A stretch of 64,000 nt of DNA, taken from NCBI RefSeq assembly GCF_954871325.1, contig NC_088775.1, positions 36,557,561 to 36,621,560 of the forward strand. The letters run 5' to 3'. The translations under genes were made by a program, and so were the position numbers. The DNA comes from Gordionus sp. m RMFG-2023 (taxonomy: Eukaryota > Nematomorpha > Gordioida > Chordodea > Parachordodidae). Below are positions 11,079 to 23,165 of this stretch, piece after piece (the first letter of the stretch is position 1; each line of letters begins with the position of its first letter). The notes below the pieces were generated by a model. It did no database searches, was not told where the DNA came from, and was given only the letters and a program-made list of their open reading frames with translations.

Positions 11079-11251
11079 ATCAAGATGCATGATAAAATAA
11101 AAATGTTTTTAATTTAAAATATCTACAAAAGAGGGCGTTAATTATATTAGGAAACCCGAATAATTATTGGTTTGCGTTTTTTTAAAAAATATATTGGGTT
11201 TAGATAATGGAAAACGTAAAATTAAAAATAAATGATAGGTTTCTTTGACAT
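11079..11251. other. AT-rich interval, nothing recognised
   Basis: The interval lies between the hAT right end and the stop of the exon at 11252. It may hold the 3' UTR of that minus-strand exon. No clear repeat or motif was found. Confidence 0.4.
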
Positions 11252-11440
11252 TTAATCCATAAAAAAGTTTAGAATCGAAAAATAATCGCAACCTTCTTCT
11301 AAGTCACGTATTGCTGACGTTTTGATGGAAATCTCTTCATCTTTGTTTTTAATGCTTATATTTAAGGGTATACCATTATCACAAAAAATATTGTGATTTG
11401 ACCAATTGATGAACTCAAAACCGACCACTTTAAATGAGTG
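11252..11440 (-). CDS. Unrecognised exon, probably a terminal coding exon
   Basis: A 62-codon frame with no start codon runs from 11440 to a TAA at 11252. It begins just after a possible acceptor (ACAGAATAG). The peptide includes HSFKVVGFEFINWSNHN, GIPLNISIKNKDEEISI and TSAIRDLEEGCDYFSIL and ends in NFFMD. Its balanced composition (Asp, Glu, Gly, Trp, Cys) stands out against the Lys/Asn/Ile/Phe-rich chance frames around it. I do not recognise the family. If real, upstream exons lie to the right, beyond or inside the assembly gap and the element at 11976. A decayed transposon fragment is the alternative. Confidence 0.45.
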   Translation of the reverse strand, partial: HSFKVVGFEFINWSNHNIFCDNGIPLNISIKNKDEEISIKTSAIRDLEEGCDYFSILNFFMD

Positions 11441-11775
11441 CTATTCTGTTTTTTTTTAAAAAATTATAAATTTAATTTTTGAATGTTTAATAATTTCATC
11501 AAAATAATTTTTGTAAAATAGAAGCTTCTTACATTTCTAATTAGATGTCATTTTTTATATCTAAAAAAAAAGATTTAGTATATCTCTAATTAAATATAAT
11601 TACATTTTGTGAAATATCTGTTGTGCAAATAATAACTATCTCTTGATATAAAGTCTATAGAAGTTGCCTATAAGTTCGTACAGAATAGCTTAATATTGAA
11701 CATAAATTATATTATAATTAATAATTGTAATATTTTTTATATTATAAATCAGTTTAATCTGCACATTTTTTAAGT
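11441..11775. other. AT-rich interval, nothing recognised
   Basis: This could be the intron upstream of the exon at 11252-11440. It holds poly-T and TAATTA-type sequence only. Confidence 0.4.
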
Positions 11776-11975
11776 NNNNNNNNNNNNNNNNNNNNNNNNN
11801 NNNNNNNNNNNNNNNNNNNNNNNNNNNNNNNNNNNNNNNNNNNNNNNNNNNNNNNNNNNNNNNNNNNNNNNNNNNNNNNNNNNNNNNNNNNNNNNNNNNN
11901 NNNNNNNNNNNNNNNNNNNNNNNNNNNNNNNNNNNNNNNNNNNNNNNNNNNNNNNNNNNNNNNNNNNNNNNNNNN
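11776..11975. other. Assembly gap (200 N)
   Basis: Exactly 200 N, the usual placeholder for a scaffold gap of unknown size. The open frames spanning it are meaningless. Confidence 0.99.
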
Positions 11976-13945
11976 TAACACATTTCCATATGGTGAAAAA
12001 ACCAGGAAACCGAACCTGAACCGAACCATTAAACCGCTAAAAACCGGTATTTTTTATAGTACCTTAACCACTAAATCTAGCCGAACCTGAACCGAACCTC
12101 TAAATTCTCTGAACCGGTTCGAGCCTCATGATTTTATGCTTAAAATAATGTGTAAGTTATTATTAGTATATTGCAAAAATTTTAATTATATTCGAATTGT
12201 CTTAAAGATTATTATCAATCACATTTGATTGATGAGTGTCAGTCATAATTTATAAACTTTCGTGTATTGCCATTTACTGTATTTTTTAAATTAAACTTAT
12301 AAATTGTAATACCCAGAAAAAAATTTAATCCAATATAAATTATTTACCTTAGTATTATAAATGACACATCAAACTAATATTACTTATTGTCAAATAAATA
12401 TGAAAGGCCATCATGGATCAAATATTGAGCGTCACATAAAAAGAAACCATCCTCTAGAATTCGGATATGAACAAAATATCACAACAAAAGCCTAATAAAA
12501 TAAAAAATAAGATATGGAATTAAACTTTGTTAAGTGGATGATTCTATTGAAGGTGAATCAACGCCGGTTAATGTATCTTCATCTGAAGTGGATTTAGTAG
12601 AAATTCTTCTTAAAAAAAAGATGGTAATAAACAAAATCTGTTACAGAAATCGCAGAATATAAGAAATATTTAAATTAATTTTTCAAAAGAACCTAGGTTA
12701 AATAATAATATGAATATTTTAGGTTATTGGAGAAATTAGAGTAATTGATGCCCAGAATTATGTAAATTATCTGATATTATTATTAATTAAGATATTTGTT
12801 CTGTTATTTACATTTTTTTACTTTAGACTTCCAAATTGAGTCGTGATTACGAATTATATAAACGAGTTGACTAGAGGACCAATAGTTCTATGAACTTGAA
12901 TTGACTAGAGGACAAATATTTCAAATTAATTAATGTTAATTAAGATATTAATTCTGTTTTTTAACATTTTTTTTTACTTTAGACTTCCAACTTGAGTCGT
13001 TAATACAAATTATATACTTGAGTCAGGAATGGGGAAGATCAGGTTTAATTTAAATTTTGTCTAAAATTTTTAATATATTTTTTAGAATATTTAAGGTTTT
13101 TATCAGAATTATTGACAATTTTACAATTTAATATACCGATACACTTATACCAACGCTGGGGGGGGGGGGCGTTACTTCTTAGAACCTATTCATACTGATG
13201 TGTTTTGTCGATTTTTTTTTGGATGAACCAGAGCTCAAGTATGTTCAAACAAATATTGACTTTATTTTTGACTTTTTTTATCAGGATAATTTTTTATCCT
13301 TAAAAAACTGACTTACTTAGATTACTTCTACAAAGAAATTTTATATCCTAACGCATATGCCTCTATAAATTTTTAATTAATATACTCCATTTTTAATAAT
13401 TTATGTATTGTAAATATTTTCACAAAAAAAAATTGTAGTCCTAACTTTCTGATAATGCACACGCCATTCCCATTTTTAATGTAAAATTAAATTGTTTCAC
13501 AAATTCACCAATATCCAATCCAAACGATCGGTTGTTTATTATTTTGTAATAAAAAAAAATATTAAAAATTTCGTCAGTGACCTTTTTTCCCTTTTAAAAA
13601 TATATTATGTATTTTTTAAAAAAAGGTTATTGTAAAAATCTTAGAAATTTTTTTTTTAATTCTCATTTTCTTACTTAAACTTGTGTCCAAAACATTAAAA
13701 AACTATATTCGATTTATAACTTTGACTTTAGTCTTTATTAAAGTTTAAAAACTTTTATTAATAAAAAAATTTTCTACAATAATAATGGAATGTTTTTTTA
13801 GGGATCAAACCAAAATGAATATAGGTTCGGTTCAGGTTCAGATAAAAATAACTGTTTAAGGTTCAGGTTCGGTTCGTAAAAAATAAAAATATCGGTTCGG
13901 TTTGAACCTCTAAAACCGGTTTGAACACTTTTGTATTTAAACTTA
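11976..13945 (+). mobile_element. hAT-type element with subterminal GGTTCGGTTCAGG inverted blocks (left end lost in gap)
   Basis: The left part carries CCGAACCTGAACCGAACC twice (12010-12100). The right part carries the reverse, GGTTCGGTTCAGGTTC, at 13826-13875, then GGTTTGAACCTCTAAAACCGG and TTTGAACACTTTTG. These inverted blocks bound about 1.8 kb that contains a BED-finger remnant near 12384. The left terminus is in the N gap and no TSD can be checked. The inside is otherwise AT-rich with a poly-G run at 13158-13168. Confidence 0.5.
12384..12495 (+). pseudogene. BED zinc finger fragment of a hAT transposase
   Basis: One frame reads YCQINMKGHHGSNIERHIKR and then NHPLEFGYEQN. A Cys followed by sNxxrHxxrxHp is the second half of a BED finger, the DNA-binding domain of many hAT transposases. 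The rest of the transposase is not readable downstream. Confidence 0.55.
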
Positions 13946-14057
13946 CATTCGAATTATGTATAGGGAAGAATATTTTTTTTTATTTCATGAAAAAAATAAC
14001 AAACACATACATAAAACTTTCATTTTTATTAATTGCACATTATAAAATAATATATAA

Positions 14058-16657
14058 TGTTAATATATAATTTGAATATTTTTTACTTTGTAATTAATGA
14101 CCTTTTGTAAAAATCTTTTCTTTTTTTAATGACCTTTTAAATTATATTAATTTTCGTAAATGTCAGTATTTAAATAGTATTAAAATAATAATATATATAT
14201 AGCTGGAAAAATTGTAAATATTTCAGAGTAGTAATTTTTATAAAATTAAAAATAAATTAAATAAAGATTTTAAAAATTTGTTTTGGTTTCTCTTTACCTG
14301 CCTTCCATGAACATAACATGGTGGCAGATAATTATTACGCTATAAATTATACTGAAACATGGTGAAGCTAGACGAAAGAGGATTATGGAAAATGATTTTA
14401 ATATTATTCTAAAAACACGTAAGAGATGATTAAAATATAAAATTGAATAAAAATATAATAAAATTTTAATGATGAAATATTTAAAATAAGACAATAATGA
14501 TAAAACAAAATCCATTGATTAATTAGAAGATTATTTAGTAAAAAAATCATTTTAAGGATGATGAAATACCATGAGCACGATAAAGGGATGAAGTCGCACG
14601 TACATAGATATCAGTGGAAACCGAGATACGATAATTATAAAGATTCGAGACATACAAATAATTATGAACCAAGATATAGAAACAATTATAATCCTAGAGT
14701 TTGTGATAATGATAAGGGGTATAATGGGTCAGGACCGTATAATAATTTTACAAGATTTAACAATAAAAATAATTATAACTACGATAACTATAGATATAAT
14801 AATAATGATAATTACAAATATAATGAATATAATTATAGATATTATAGACATCAGAACGAATCGAGTACCTAGATACAATAATAATCAGAACAATAATCAG
14901 TCATACAAGAACAGATTTGACGTAAATAGAAGGAATGATGATGACAAGGCAAATGATGCTTACAAAGTTACGATATACCTTAACGATATACCGGTAGACA
15001 TGCAGATAAATACCGGGTCACGATTTTCGATATTGCCTATTAATATTGCTAGAAAGATAGGAATCAAAGTCTTGAATAAATCGGATACGAAACTGACTGG
15101 CTATGATGGGAGAAGAATAGAGGTGCTAGGTATCGTTAAAATAAAAGTGAGATATGAACACAAAACTCAAAATTTAGATGCGTATGTAGTCCAAAATGAC
15201 AAGATTGCAATTCTGGGAAGGACATGGATAAAAGTTTTTGGAAACATACTTAATAAAATTGTAAATATAATCGAGGAAAATAGAGAAGTAGATAGTAAAA
15301 ATTATGAAGGTACATATTACAATAAAAAGCATGAAAATTATAATTATAAATATCATAATAATAAAAACTTGAATAAAATTGAATTATGTAAATTAATACC
15401 AAATGTTAAAAAAGAAATAAATTCTTATAAATTAGAAGAAATAAATCATTTGATAACAATTGAAGAAATAATAGTTATTAAAAACAGTAATGAAATAAAA
15501 ATTGAAGAAAATAATAAAATAAAAAATTTTATAATTAATAAAAAATTTAAAAAAACTTTGGAAAAGAAAATTAAAACAAAGGTGATTTAATATCGTGATG
15601 TTGAAAGAGAGATTAAGAGTACGATATGAAGATCGTATGTAGAAAATGGAAGGAGAAAGAGAAATTTTGTTATAAAGAACAAGTTGAAGAGAAATTATGA
15701 TATAAAAAAAGTGTTTAAATTGAAAAATAAAGGAGTAAAATTTAAAAATAAAAATAATTAAATAATAAATAAAAAATTATAATATAAAATGAAATAATTC
15801 TATATTCCAAATTATGATTCTTGTTCTTATGAATGATTATGATAAATTATTTATTCCATTATCATTATTCCAAAATTATTTTATTTGAGATATATTGATC
15901 ATTATATATATTTACAAACATTGATAACGAACTGATAATAAATAACGAGATGAACAAGCTAGTGTGAAGATGATGTTCAAGCGAATGATTAGATGATAAG
16001 GATAACAAGATAAAATTAATGAAAAGATATGACTAAGGCTAAACAACAACAAAATATCAAATGAAAATTCTACAAAGGAGAAAAAATTTTTAGAGGTGGA
16101 AGAAGTGAACAAGTTCAAGTTTAAGTTCAAAATTCGAAAATTCAAAGTCAAGTTCAAGTTCAAAATTCAAAGTCAAGTTCAAAAGCGAGAATATGACCTA
16201 CGACATAGAAAATGATTGTTATGAATAAATAAAATTTTGTAAAAAAATATATATATATAAAATTTTGAAAGAGAAATGGGATGATCAATACAAACAGCAA
16301 ATCAACAAGCAATGTTCAACTAACGAAGTTTTAACAATGATGTTCAACCAACAATTTTTCATGATGTGTGATAATCGATTCAACAAACGATAATCAGATG
16401 GTCAAACAAACAATCTAAAGATATACGAACAAATGACTAATGGAGCAATTGAGAAACGAATGACTGGAAGTGAAGATAAGAAACTGAGGAAAGAAGACAT
16501 AAAAAAAGGGGAAATGTTAATATATAATAAATCTTTTCTTTTTTTAATGACCTTTTAAATTATATTAATTTTCGTAAATGTCAATATGTAAATAGTATTA
16601 AAATAATAATATATATAGCTGGAAAAATTGTAAATATTTCAGAGTAGTAATTTTTAT
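14058..16657 (+). mobile_element. LTR retrotransposon fossil with short LTRs, lacking reverse transcriptase
   Basis: Terminal direct repeats start with TGTTAATATATAA at 14058 and 16515. They share TTTAATGACCTTTTAAATTA, AGCTGGAAAAATTGTAAATA and TTTCAGAGTAGTAATTTTTA; the left one is about 184 bp, the right one 143 bp. A polypurine tract (AAAAAAAGGGGAAA) ends right before the right repeat, and the flanks suggest a 5-bp TATAA duplication. The inside encodes a charged Asn/Tyr-rich segment and a protease-like domain; no reverse transcriptase or integrase is seen. The element is broken and internally deleted, and the similar LTRs suggest moderate or recent age. Confidence 0.65.
14664..15590 (+). pseudogene. 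Retropepsin-like region of the LTR fossil
   Basis: The middle of this 308-codon stretch has the pattern of a retroviral-type aspartic protease: YKVTIYLNDIPVDMQI, FSILPINIARKIG, then VVQNDKIAILGRTWIKVFG, spaced as in Ty3/Gypsy proteases. The first 100 residues are translation of an AAT/TAT-rich tract. The C-terminal 80 residues are Lys/Asn/Ile-rich. It is part of a broken element. Confidence 0.6.
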
Positions 16658-16659
16658 TA

Positions 16660-18670
16660 TAAAAAATATTAGACTTTCATTTTATAATATAAAAACAAAA
16701 ATTTTTTATTACTAAAATAATTAAATATAATAATTTAGCTAACTCATGGTTTATTTTTTAATAACTTAAATTATATTAAATATTTAGCCGAATATAAATT
16801 ATATTTAATTCTCATTTATTTTAATAATAAAAAAAAACATTATTCATTTTAAAAAATACACAACACTCTCCAATATCAATCACTATATCTCTATCATATA
16901 CTCATAATTACAACATCTCCCCTCCTTTACATTCCTCTCTCAGCCTCAATTGATCTTGCTGCCTACAATATACTATTCCATTGTCATCTTTAACCTTGTA
17001 TTTGGCACTACCCATTATTTCTTCCACCTTGCCCATCATCCATCGGAATTTTCCTTTGAACATTAAAATATACACTTCTTGTTCCAGGCAAACCTTTTCA
17101 TTTCCTCACGAATCCAACATTAACAATGTCTTTAGTTTTTCTGCCGGAGACCCATTTTGATTCCTACTATTATTGTAAAACAATTGCGACAACCATCTTT
17201 CACCATCACCATACCTCTCCTTTTTCAACCACGATTCTACCACTGCAACCATTCTCTCGGCCTACTCATTGGAACTGGATGATTTGGAGCCGTTATAACA
17301 TGCTTTACACCGTACCACTCACAAAATATCTTAACTACACTTGTAAACGCCGTACCACCACCCGTTACTATCATCTTTACCATTCCATATCTCCCAAAAA
17401 ATTCCTTCAATCTTTGTATAACTATAACTGACGTTAGTCCCGACACCTTTGAGCAATCAATCCATTTGGAAAAAGCATCCACTATAAGGAAATAATCCTT
17501 TTTCTCCCATTCAAAAAAATATAAATGTATTCTTTCACATGCCTATGTAGTTTCCTTCCAGCTATCACCCTTCTTCCTTGTGGGTAGATTTGACCAAACA
17601 TTACAAGTTAAACATTCTCTGTAGACCTTTGTAATATCCTTCTGCTGACGGCCACCATACATATTCTCTAGCCCATTGTTTCATTCTACCTACCCCTTGA
17701 TATCCCGCATGCAACATTCTGACTACTTTATTTCTCAATCTTCGCGGTACTATAGTTCTATTACCTCTCACCAAACAGTCATCTATAATTGTTAATTTTT
17801 GTTCCACCAATCTGTATGAATTATCTTTCTTTCCTTTTCCAATTTTTTTCGCCTATTAAACATTGCTTAATTTTCTTTAACTCCTCATCCTTTATCGTAC
17901 TTTGTTTTATTTCTTGCCAGGTCACTGGACCATTCCTGAAAGATAACTTCCTAATCCTTCCATTATCATATTTATCCTCATCGTTCACTATTTCTATCTC
18001 GATACGATAACACATCTGGCAAATGATTAATCTTTCCTGGTCTATAACGTACCTCCACATTAAAATTTCCAACTAACAACAACCACCTTTGCAATCTAGG
18101 AGGCATCAATTACTTGCTATCATTTTTAAATAGATACATTAACGGCTTGTGATAGGTATATATAATGAATCGGCGCCCTATCAGATACTCTCTGCATTTC
18201 ATGAGTCCATATATAACCGCCAACGATTCTTTTTCAATAACCGAATAATGCTCTTCCGCCGGTCTGAACCTTCGCGAAAAATATATAATAGGCCTTTCCT
18301 CCTTGCCCAATATTTGTAAAAGTGCTCCTCCCACACCCTTTGCAGAAGCATCCACTGATAAAATCACCTCCAAATCATTATCAAAACATAATAAAATGGG
18401 TTTTCTACATATATTATCCTTCACCTCGTTAAAACTTCTTTCCTGAATTTCCAACCATCTGAAAGGTGTTTTATCTTTCAACAAGTCATATAATAGAGCG
18501 GCGATCGCTGCAAATGCTTCAATAAATCGATGATAAAAATTTATCATTCCCATAAACGACTGCAACTCCTTCTTGTCCTTTGGCGATCGCATATTTTTTA
18601 TACCCTCAATATTTTTACTTAATGGGGTGACTCCTCTGTCTTCTATTATATGTCCTAAATATATTACCCT
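16660..18670 (-). mobile_element. Ty3/Gypsy retrotransposon fossil, 3' half of pol and 3' LTR
   Basis: Read on the minus strand, the order is end of reverse transcriptase and RNase H (18592-18110: KDKKELQSFMGMINFYHRF, SVDASAKGVGGALLQ, EEHYSVIEKESLAVIYGL), integrase zinc region (17810-17601: RRLRNKVVRMLHAGYQGVGR, YVWWPSAEGYYKG), integrase core (17482-17237: MDAFSKWIDCSKV) and the integrase C-terminal GKFRWMMGKVEEIMGSAKYK near 17040. A purine tract precedes a TGTTG-type LTR start at 16915. The element is broken in a handful of places and lacks its 5' half. It abuts the preceding LTR fossil. Confidence 0.85.
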
Positions 18671-19583
18671 GGTGTTGGTGCCGAAGTGAGGCTAGTAATC
18701 AGGTCAGTCTAATTTCAAGAGAAAAAATAATGAATGATGGACATACAAATTTATGGTATGCTCTACCAAAACCATTGGGTAAATGAAGGAAAATAGACAT
18801 AAAAATATACGAGGTGGTATATGATAATGCCAAATGAAAAATGAACAAAATTCAAATTTGATAGGTAGTACCTTAAGGTAGTAAGCATTATTAACCGGAG
18901 AATTGATGGATTTTGTTAAATATTTACCTTTCATTTTTATTTAGAATATGGGGTGATAGGATGTAGTTGATAATATTTGGTATTTTGTATTGTTACTTAA
19001 ACAAGATCAGTATAAATTTAATTGGCTTTCATCATTTAAAAATTTATGCCACAATCGAGCTCAATTAGAGATCGGATTTTTATTTGGGTAAATTTTGATA
19101 TAAAAATTGGGTAGACAACATAAATTTAATATCAGCATAAAATAAAGGAGGTGAGGAAGAATGTATTGAATGTAAATGAAGGATAAATGTATAAGTTTTG
19201 TGTTTATCAATTAATTATGATTCTGTTGACCAGATATAAATGAAGTAATGATTATTTTTAAATTAGGATTTTTATTTTTTGAAATGTGTAAAAGTATTTT
19301 GGTAAATGAATGATATAAAAAATATTGTAGTTCTTTTAATTTTATATTTTTATTATATCTTTGTTGTAAATTAATTTATTTGGGGATTAACAATTACAGG
19401 TTGATTTGATATGGTTTTGTGATAGGAAATATTTTTGCAACTATATAAGGTAATTGTTAATGAAGGAGGGAGATGAAGGAGTTAAGAATATATATATATA
19501 CATAGGAGAGTGAAAATATTTGAAATGTTTCATTTAATTTTGTGGTGACCATAAATTTTACCAGTGAGAGTGAAAATATTGAA
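18671..19583. other. AT-rich interval, nothing recognised
   Basis: No convincing gene. The 76-aa minus frame at 18704-18934 has no family signature. GTGGTGACCATAAATTTTAC occurs at 19541 and again at 19602, a prelude to the tandem repeat that follows. Confidence 0.4.
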
Positions 19584-19937
19584 GATGTTTTATTTAATAT
19601 GGTGGTGACCATAAATTTTTACTTTGGGTATCAATGATTTTTACAATATGCAACAGATTATTAAAATATAAAAAGAAATAAATGATTATTACCTAGATTT
19701 TTGCATATGTATTATATTCTTATTCTTATAATTATTATTTTATATGATAAAGAAATTAAAGATGTTTTATTTAATATGGTGATGACCACAAATTTTTACT
19801 TTGGGTATGAATGATTTTTACAATATGTAACAGATTATTAAAATATAAAAAGAAATAAATGTATATTACCTAGATTTTTGCATATGTATTATATTCTTAT
19901 TCTTATAATTATTATTTTATATGATATAGAAATGAAT
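19584..19937. repeat. 177-bp tandem duplication
   Basis: GATGTTTTATTTAATATGGT starts at 19584 and 19761. Between and after lie matching CAAATTTTTACTTTGGGTAT, AACAGATTATTAAAATATAA and ATTACCTAGATTTTTGCATA blocks. The last block recurs twice more up to 20045 in shorter units. Confidence 0.85.
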
Positions 19938-20095
19938 TTATACTACATGAATTTTTGCATAAGTTTTATATTCCTAATGATTATTATTTTATATTATAGA
20001 GAAATGAATTTATATTACCTAGATTTTTGCATATGTAGTATTATGATTATTATTTTATATGATATAATTGTAAAAAAGTATATGAAAAGAATTTT

Positions 20096-20310
20096 TTTAA
20101 AAAAATGAAAAGAATAAAAAAAAATGAAAGGGAAAAGAATAAAAAAAAAGAAAGGGAAAAGAATAAAAAAAATGAAAGGAAAAAGTATAAAAAAAAATGA
20201 GGAAAGAGAAAAGAATATATAAAAAAATGATAGGAAAAGAATAAAATAATGGAGAAAGGGAATAGAATTTAAAAATAAAAAAAAATGATGATTTAAAAAA
20301 AAGGGGGAAG
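20096..20310. repeat. Purine-rich minisatellite, AAAAAATGAAAGGGAAAAGAATA type
   Basis: There are about eight irregular copies of a 24-30 bp unit of A with GAAAGGGAAAAGAA. The long minus-strand Phe/Ser-rich open frame here (20097-20489) is translation of this repeat and of the transposon end beside it. Confidence 0.85.
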
Positions 20311-20384
20311 AACAGTAAGAGGAGACAAAAATACCAAAAGTGAAGATGACAATTGGGGTGTACTAGTAAATGATGAGACCATAG

Positions 20385-21060
20385 ACGTAGCCAGGATTTT
20401 CCTAATGGGGGGGGGGAATTAAAAATTATTGAGGGCTTCGCCTCCAGACCCCCTTTGCCTGTTTGCCCGGCCTTCGGCCGGGTTACCATAGTCTATATAT
20501 AGTCATAAAATATTTTTACAAATTTTGATAAAAAAATAAGCCTGGAACAAATATGAAATATATTTTTATTAGTTTATATAAAATATAATAAATTACTTGT
20601 ATATACATTAATATAAAAGCATGGTAATAATTTATTCCAAACAATTATAAGAAATTTATTTATAAAAAGTAAGTAGACATATAGTTGATATTCCTCTATT
20701 ATATAGAATTAGTTACAAAATACTAGGTAAAATTCCACTATTACAGACATATTTGACAGTTTGTGAATATATTATAGTTAATAATTTAACAAATTTTACT
20801 AATCAATGATCTTGTAGCAACAATTTGCATTCAATTATTTAACGCCATCTATTTATTTTAAGTAAAAATGATATTAAAATTTAATTTTCATATTATTCAT
20901 CCCACAATGTCTTTAAAAGATATTTTCTGATGTCCTTATCAATATTTTATAGTTTTCTGTAAAATATAGAATTCGCTTTTATAGTTTTCTGTAAAATATA
21001 TAATTCGCTCTATTGGTAAAAATTGCTTGATTGCCATATGATAATTGATAAAATTAGATA
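20385..21060. mobile_element. hAT MITE-like remnant with TTCG-loop hairpin cassette
   Basis: The left end CATAGACGTAGCCAGG resembles CAGTGGCGTAG-type TIRs. It is followed by GGGGG, GAGGGCTTCGCCTC (20431-20444) and CCCGGCCTTCGGCCGGG (20466-20482), matching the reversed right end of 7419-7837. At 20795-20860 the sequence matches 9850-9940 in reverse (AACAATTTGCATTCAA, ATTTAACGCCATCTATTTA). The right end and TSD are not found. Confidence 0.55.
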
Positions 21061-21063
21061 TAT

Positions 21064-21230
21064 TATAAATCTAAGACATAATATTCCACTGTTTGTATTG
21101 TGCTTTAATATTTTTATTAAATTTATGATTTAATTTTATCAATAGTTTTATAATTATATTTTACTTTTATTAAGATAAATAAATTATTACTCACTTTATA
21201 AATAATTATATTTGATATCTATATTATAAT
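21064..21230. repeat. Dispersed repeat, second copy at 5352-5510
   Basis: Both copies contain AATATTCCACTGTTTGTATT, AATTTTATCAATAGTTTTAT and TTTACTTTTATTAAGATAAA. The stretch TTATGGATCTATTATTAATA, which follows this repeat at 5518-5540, is found here only at 24578, beyond the first Helitron, so that Helitron probably landed in this repeat. Confidence 0.65.
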
Positions 21231-21235
21231 TTTCC

Positions 21236-21305
21236 GATGTCCTCACTACGTCATAATGACGTCATGTCATCGCTACGTCATGTCATCGCTACGTCATGTC
21301 ATCAA
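21236..21305. repeat. Short tandem repeat, CGCTACGTCATGTCAT
   Basis: Three to four copies of a 16-bp unit with embedded TGACGTCA-like palindromes, at the probable left side of the Helitron block. It could be the Helitron 5' region; no TC 5' terminus can be fixed. Confidence 0.6.
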
Positions 21306-21814
21306 TACATATTTATTTTTATTTTTTTTATTTGTTGATTTTATTTATTTATTTTATAAAAACAGATGAATGGAATTTCGAGAATTGATGGTGTACACAT
21401 ATTTAACATGGATTGAGAGATTTGAAAAATCGTCTTTGAATTGATATAAACAATATTCCCTCAACACTCTAAATATGAATTAAATAAATGATGTGAATAA
21501 AAAGATTCAGTTTCACTTAATCCTTTCTTTATTTTTTAGATTACCTTATCAATTTTCATCTCATATTATCAATTACACATTAATGAAATCTCTACAAGAT
21601 ACTCAACTTGTATATTTATTTTGAACCTACTCACAATTTTTGTCAGTACTTACATTACAATTTTTCATACTCATATTTTTCTTTCATAACCAATAATTAA
21701 GAAGATAATCAAGTATATTCAAATATTTAAATATCCATATCCTAACTTATTTATAATCTCCAATCCTTATAAATAACTCTTTTTTTATTTTTTTCCCCTC
21801 CCTTAATGAATTTA

Positions 21815-23165
21815 TTTATCACTAAATTTTATTATCTCATTATTTTCTTTCTATCTCTATTATCTATTAACCACTATTTCTCAAAACCTTATCAATTCCT
21901 TTAATTTAATTTTTATTATTTTTATAATAGAATAATTTATTCCTTCTTTTCCCCCCCTTTTTTAATCTTATTTTTTAATTACCTTACAATTAATTAACCT
22001 TAATCTTAATAACATTACATTCATCATGTTATTTTTTAATTTTTAGAATATCACAATAGGCTTGATAAGTCCCCCAAAAATTTTTTTTGATGATAGCCCT
22101 CCAACTACTAGAAATATGCATCTAATATTGACCCATCTACCGGTTTTACATTATTTTAATGTTTGTTTAATTTCAACAATATTTTATTTATATTTTTGCC
22201 TGATTTCTTTATTTTTCTAGGCTAACCCTAATCCCTCACATTGCTACAAAACATGATGAATCTATTATTAAAGATAAGCAAAGAAAATAATGACGATTAA
22301 ACAAACGCCCTACCCGTTCTAGAGTTACTGGTAGACAAAATAATAAAGAACTACGCTTGAAATGAACTCATCTGGAGGTTTATTTTGTTTTTTTTATCTT
22401 ATGTTTTATATCTATGTTTATTTTATTTTCACCCAGTTCTCCAAATGATATTTCTATCACCACTACCACAATCCCTATGCCACCTCCGCCTATTTTTTAA
22501 CAAATATAAACATTTTTTTTATCACTAATTTTATTATCTCATTTTTTTTTCTATCTCTATTATCTATTAACCACTATTTCTCAAAACCTTATCAATTCCT
22601 TTAATTTAATTTTTATTATTTTTACAATATAATAATTTATACCTTCCTTTCCCCCCCCCCTTTTTTAATCTTATTTTTTAATTACCTTACAATTATTTAA
22701 CTTAATCGTTATTTTTTAATTTTAGAATATCATAATAAGCTTGATAAGTCCCCCAAAAATTTTTTTTGATGATAGCCCTCCAACTACTATAAATATGCAT
22801 CTAATATTGACCCATCTACCGGTTTTACATTATTTTAATGTTTGTTTGATTTCAACAATAGTTTATTTATATTTTTGCCTGATTTCTTTATTTGTCTAGG
22901 CTAACCCTAATCCCTCACAATGCTACAAAACATGATGAATCTATTATTAAAGATAACAAACGCCTTACCCGTTCTAGAGTTACTGGTAGACAAAATAATA
23001 AAGAACTACGCTTGAAATGAACTCATCTGGAGGTTTATTTTGTTTTTTTATCTTATGTTTTATATCTATGTTTATTTTATTTTCACCCATTTCTCCAAAT
23101 GATATTTCTATCACCAGTACCACAATCCCTATGCCACCTCCGCCTATTTTTTAACAAATATAAAC
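21815..23165. repeat. About 700-bp tandem duplication inside the first Helitron
   Basis: CCACTATTTCTCAAAACC occurs at 21871 and 22571. The following 600 bases repeat with few changes (GATGATAGCCCTCCAACTAC, GTTCTAGAGTTACTGGTAGA, TATGCCACCTCCGCCTATTT). The second unit is shorter by small deletions. The reverse-oriented Helitron has only one unit. Confidence 0.88.

Noticed and set aside
11690-12029. Two open frames full of X across the N gap
   Set aside because: They exist only because the 200 N have no stops.
16080-16190. AAGTTCAAGTTCAAAATTC repeats considered as a CRISPR-like or telomeric array
   Set aside because: Irregular short repeats inside an LTR fossil, no regular spacers and no telomere unit.
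20097-20489. 130-codon Phe/Ser-rich frame on the minus strand
   Set aside because: It is translation of a purine-rich minisatellite and a MITE end, with no domain.
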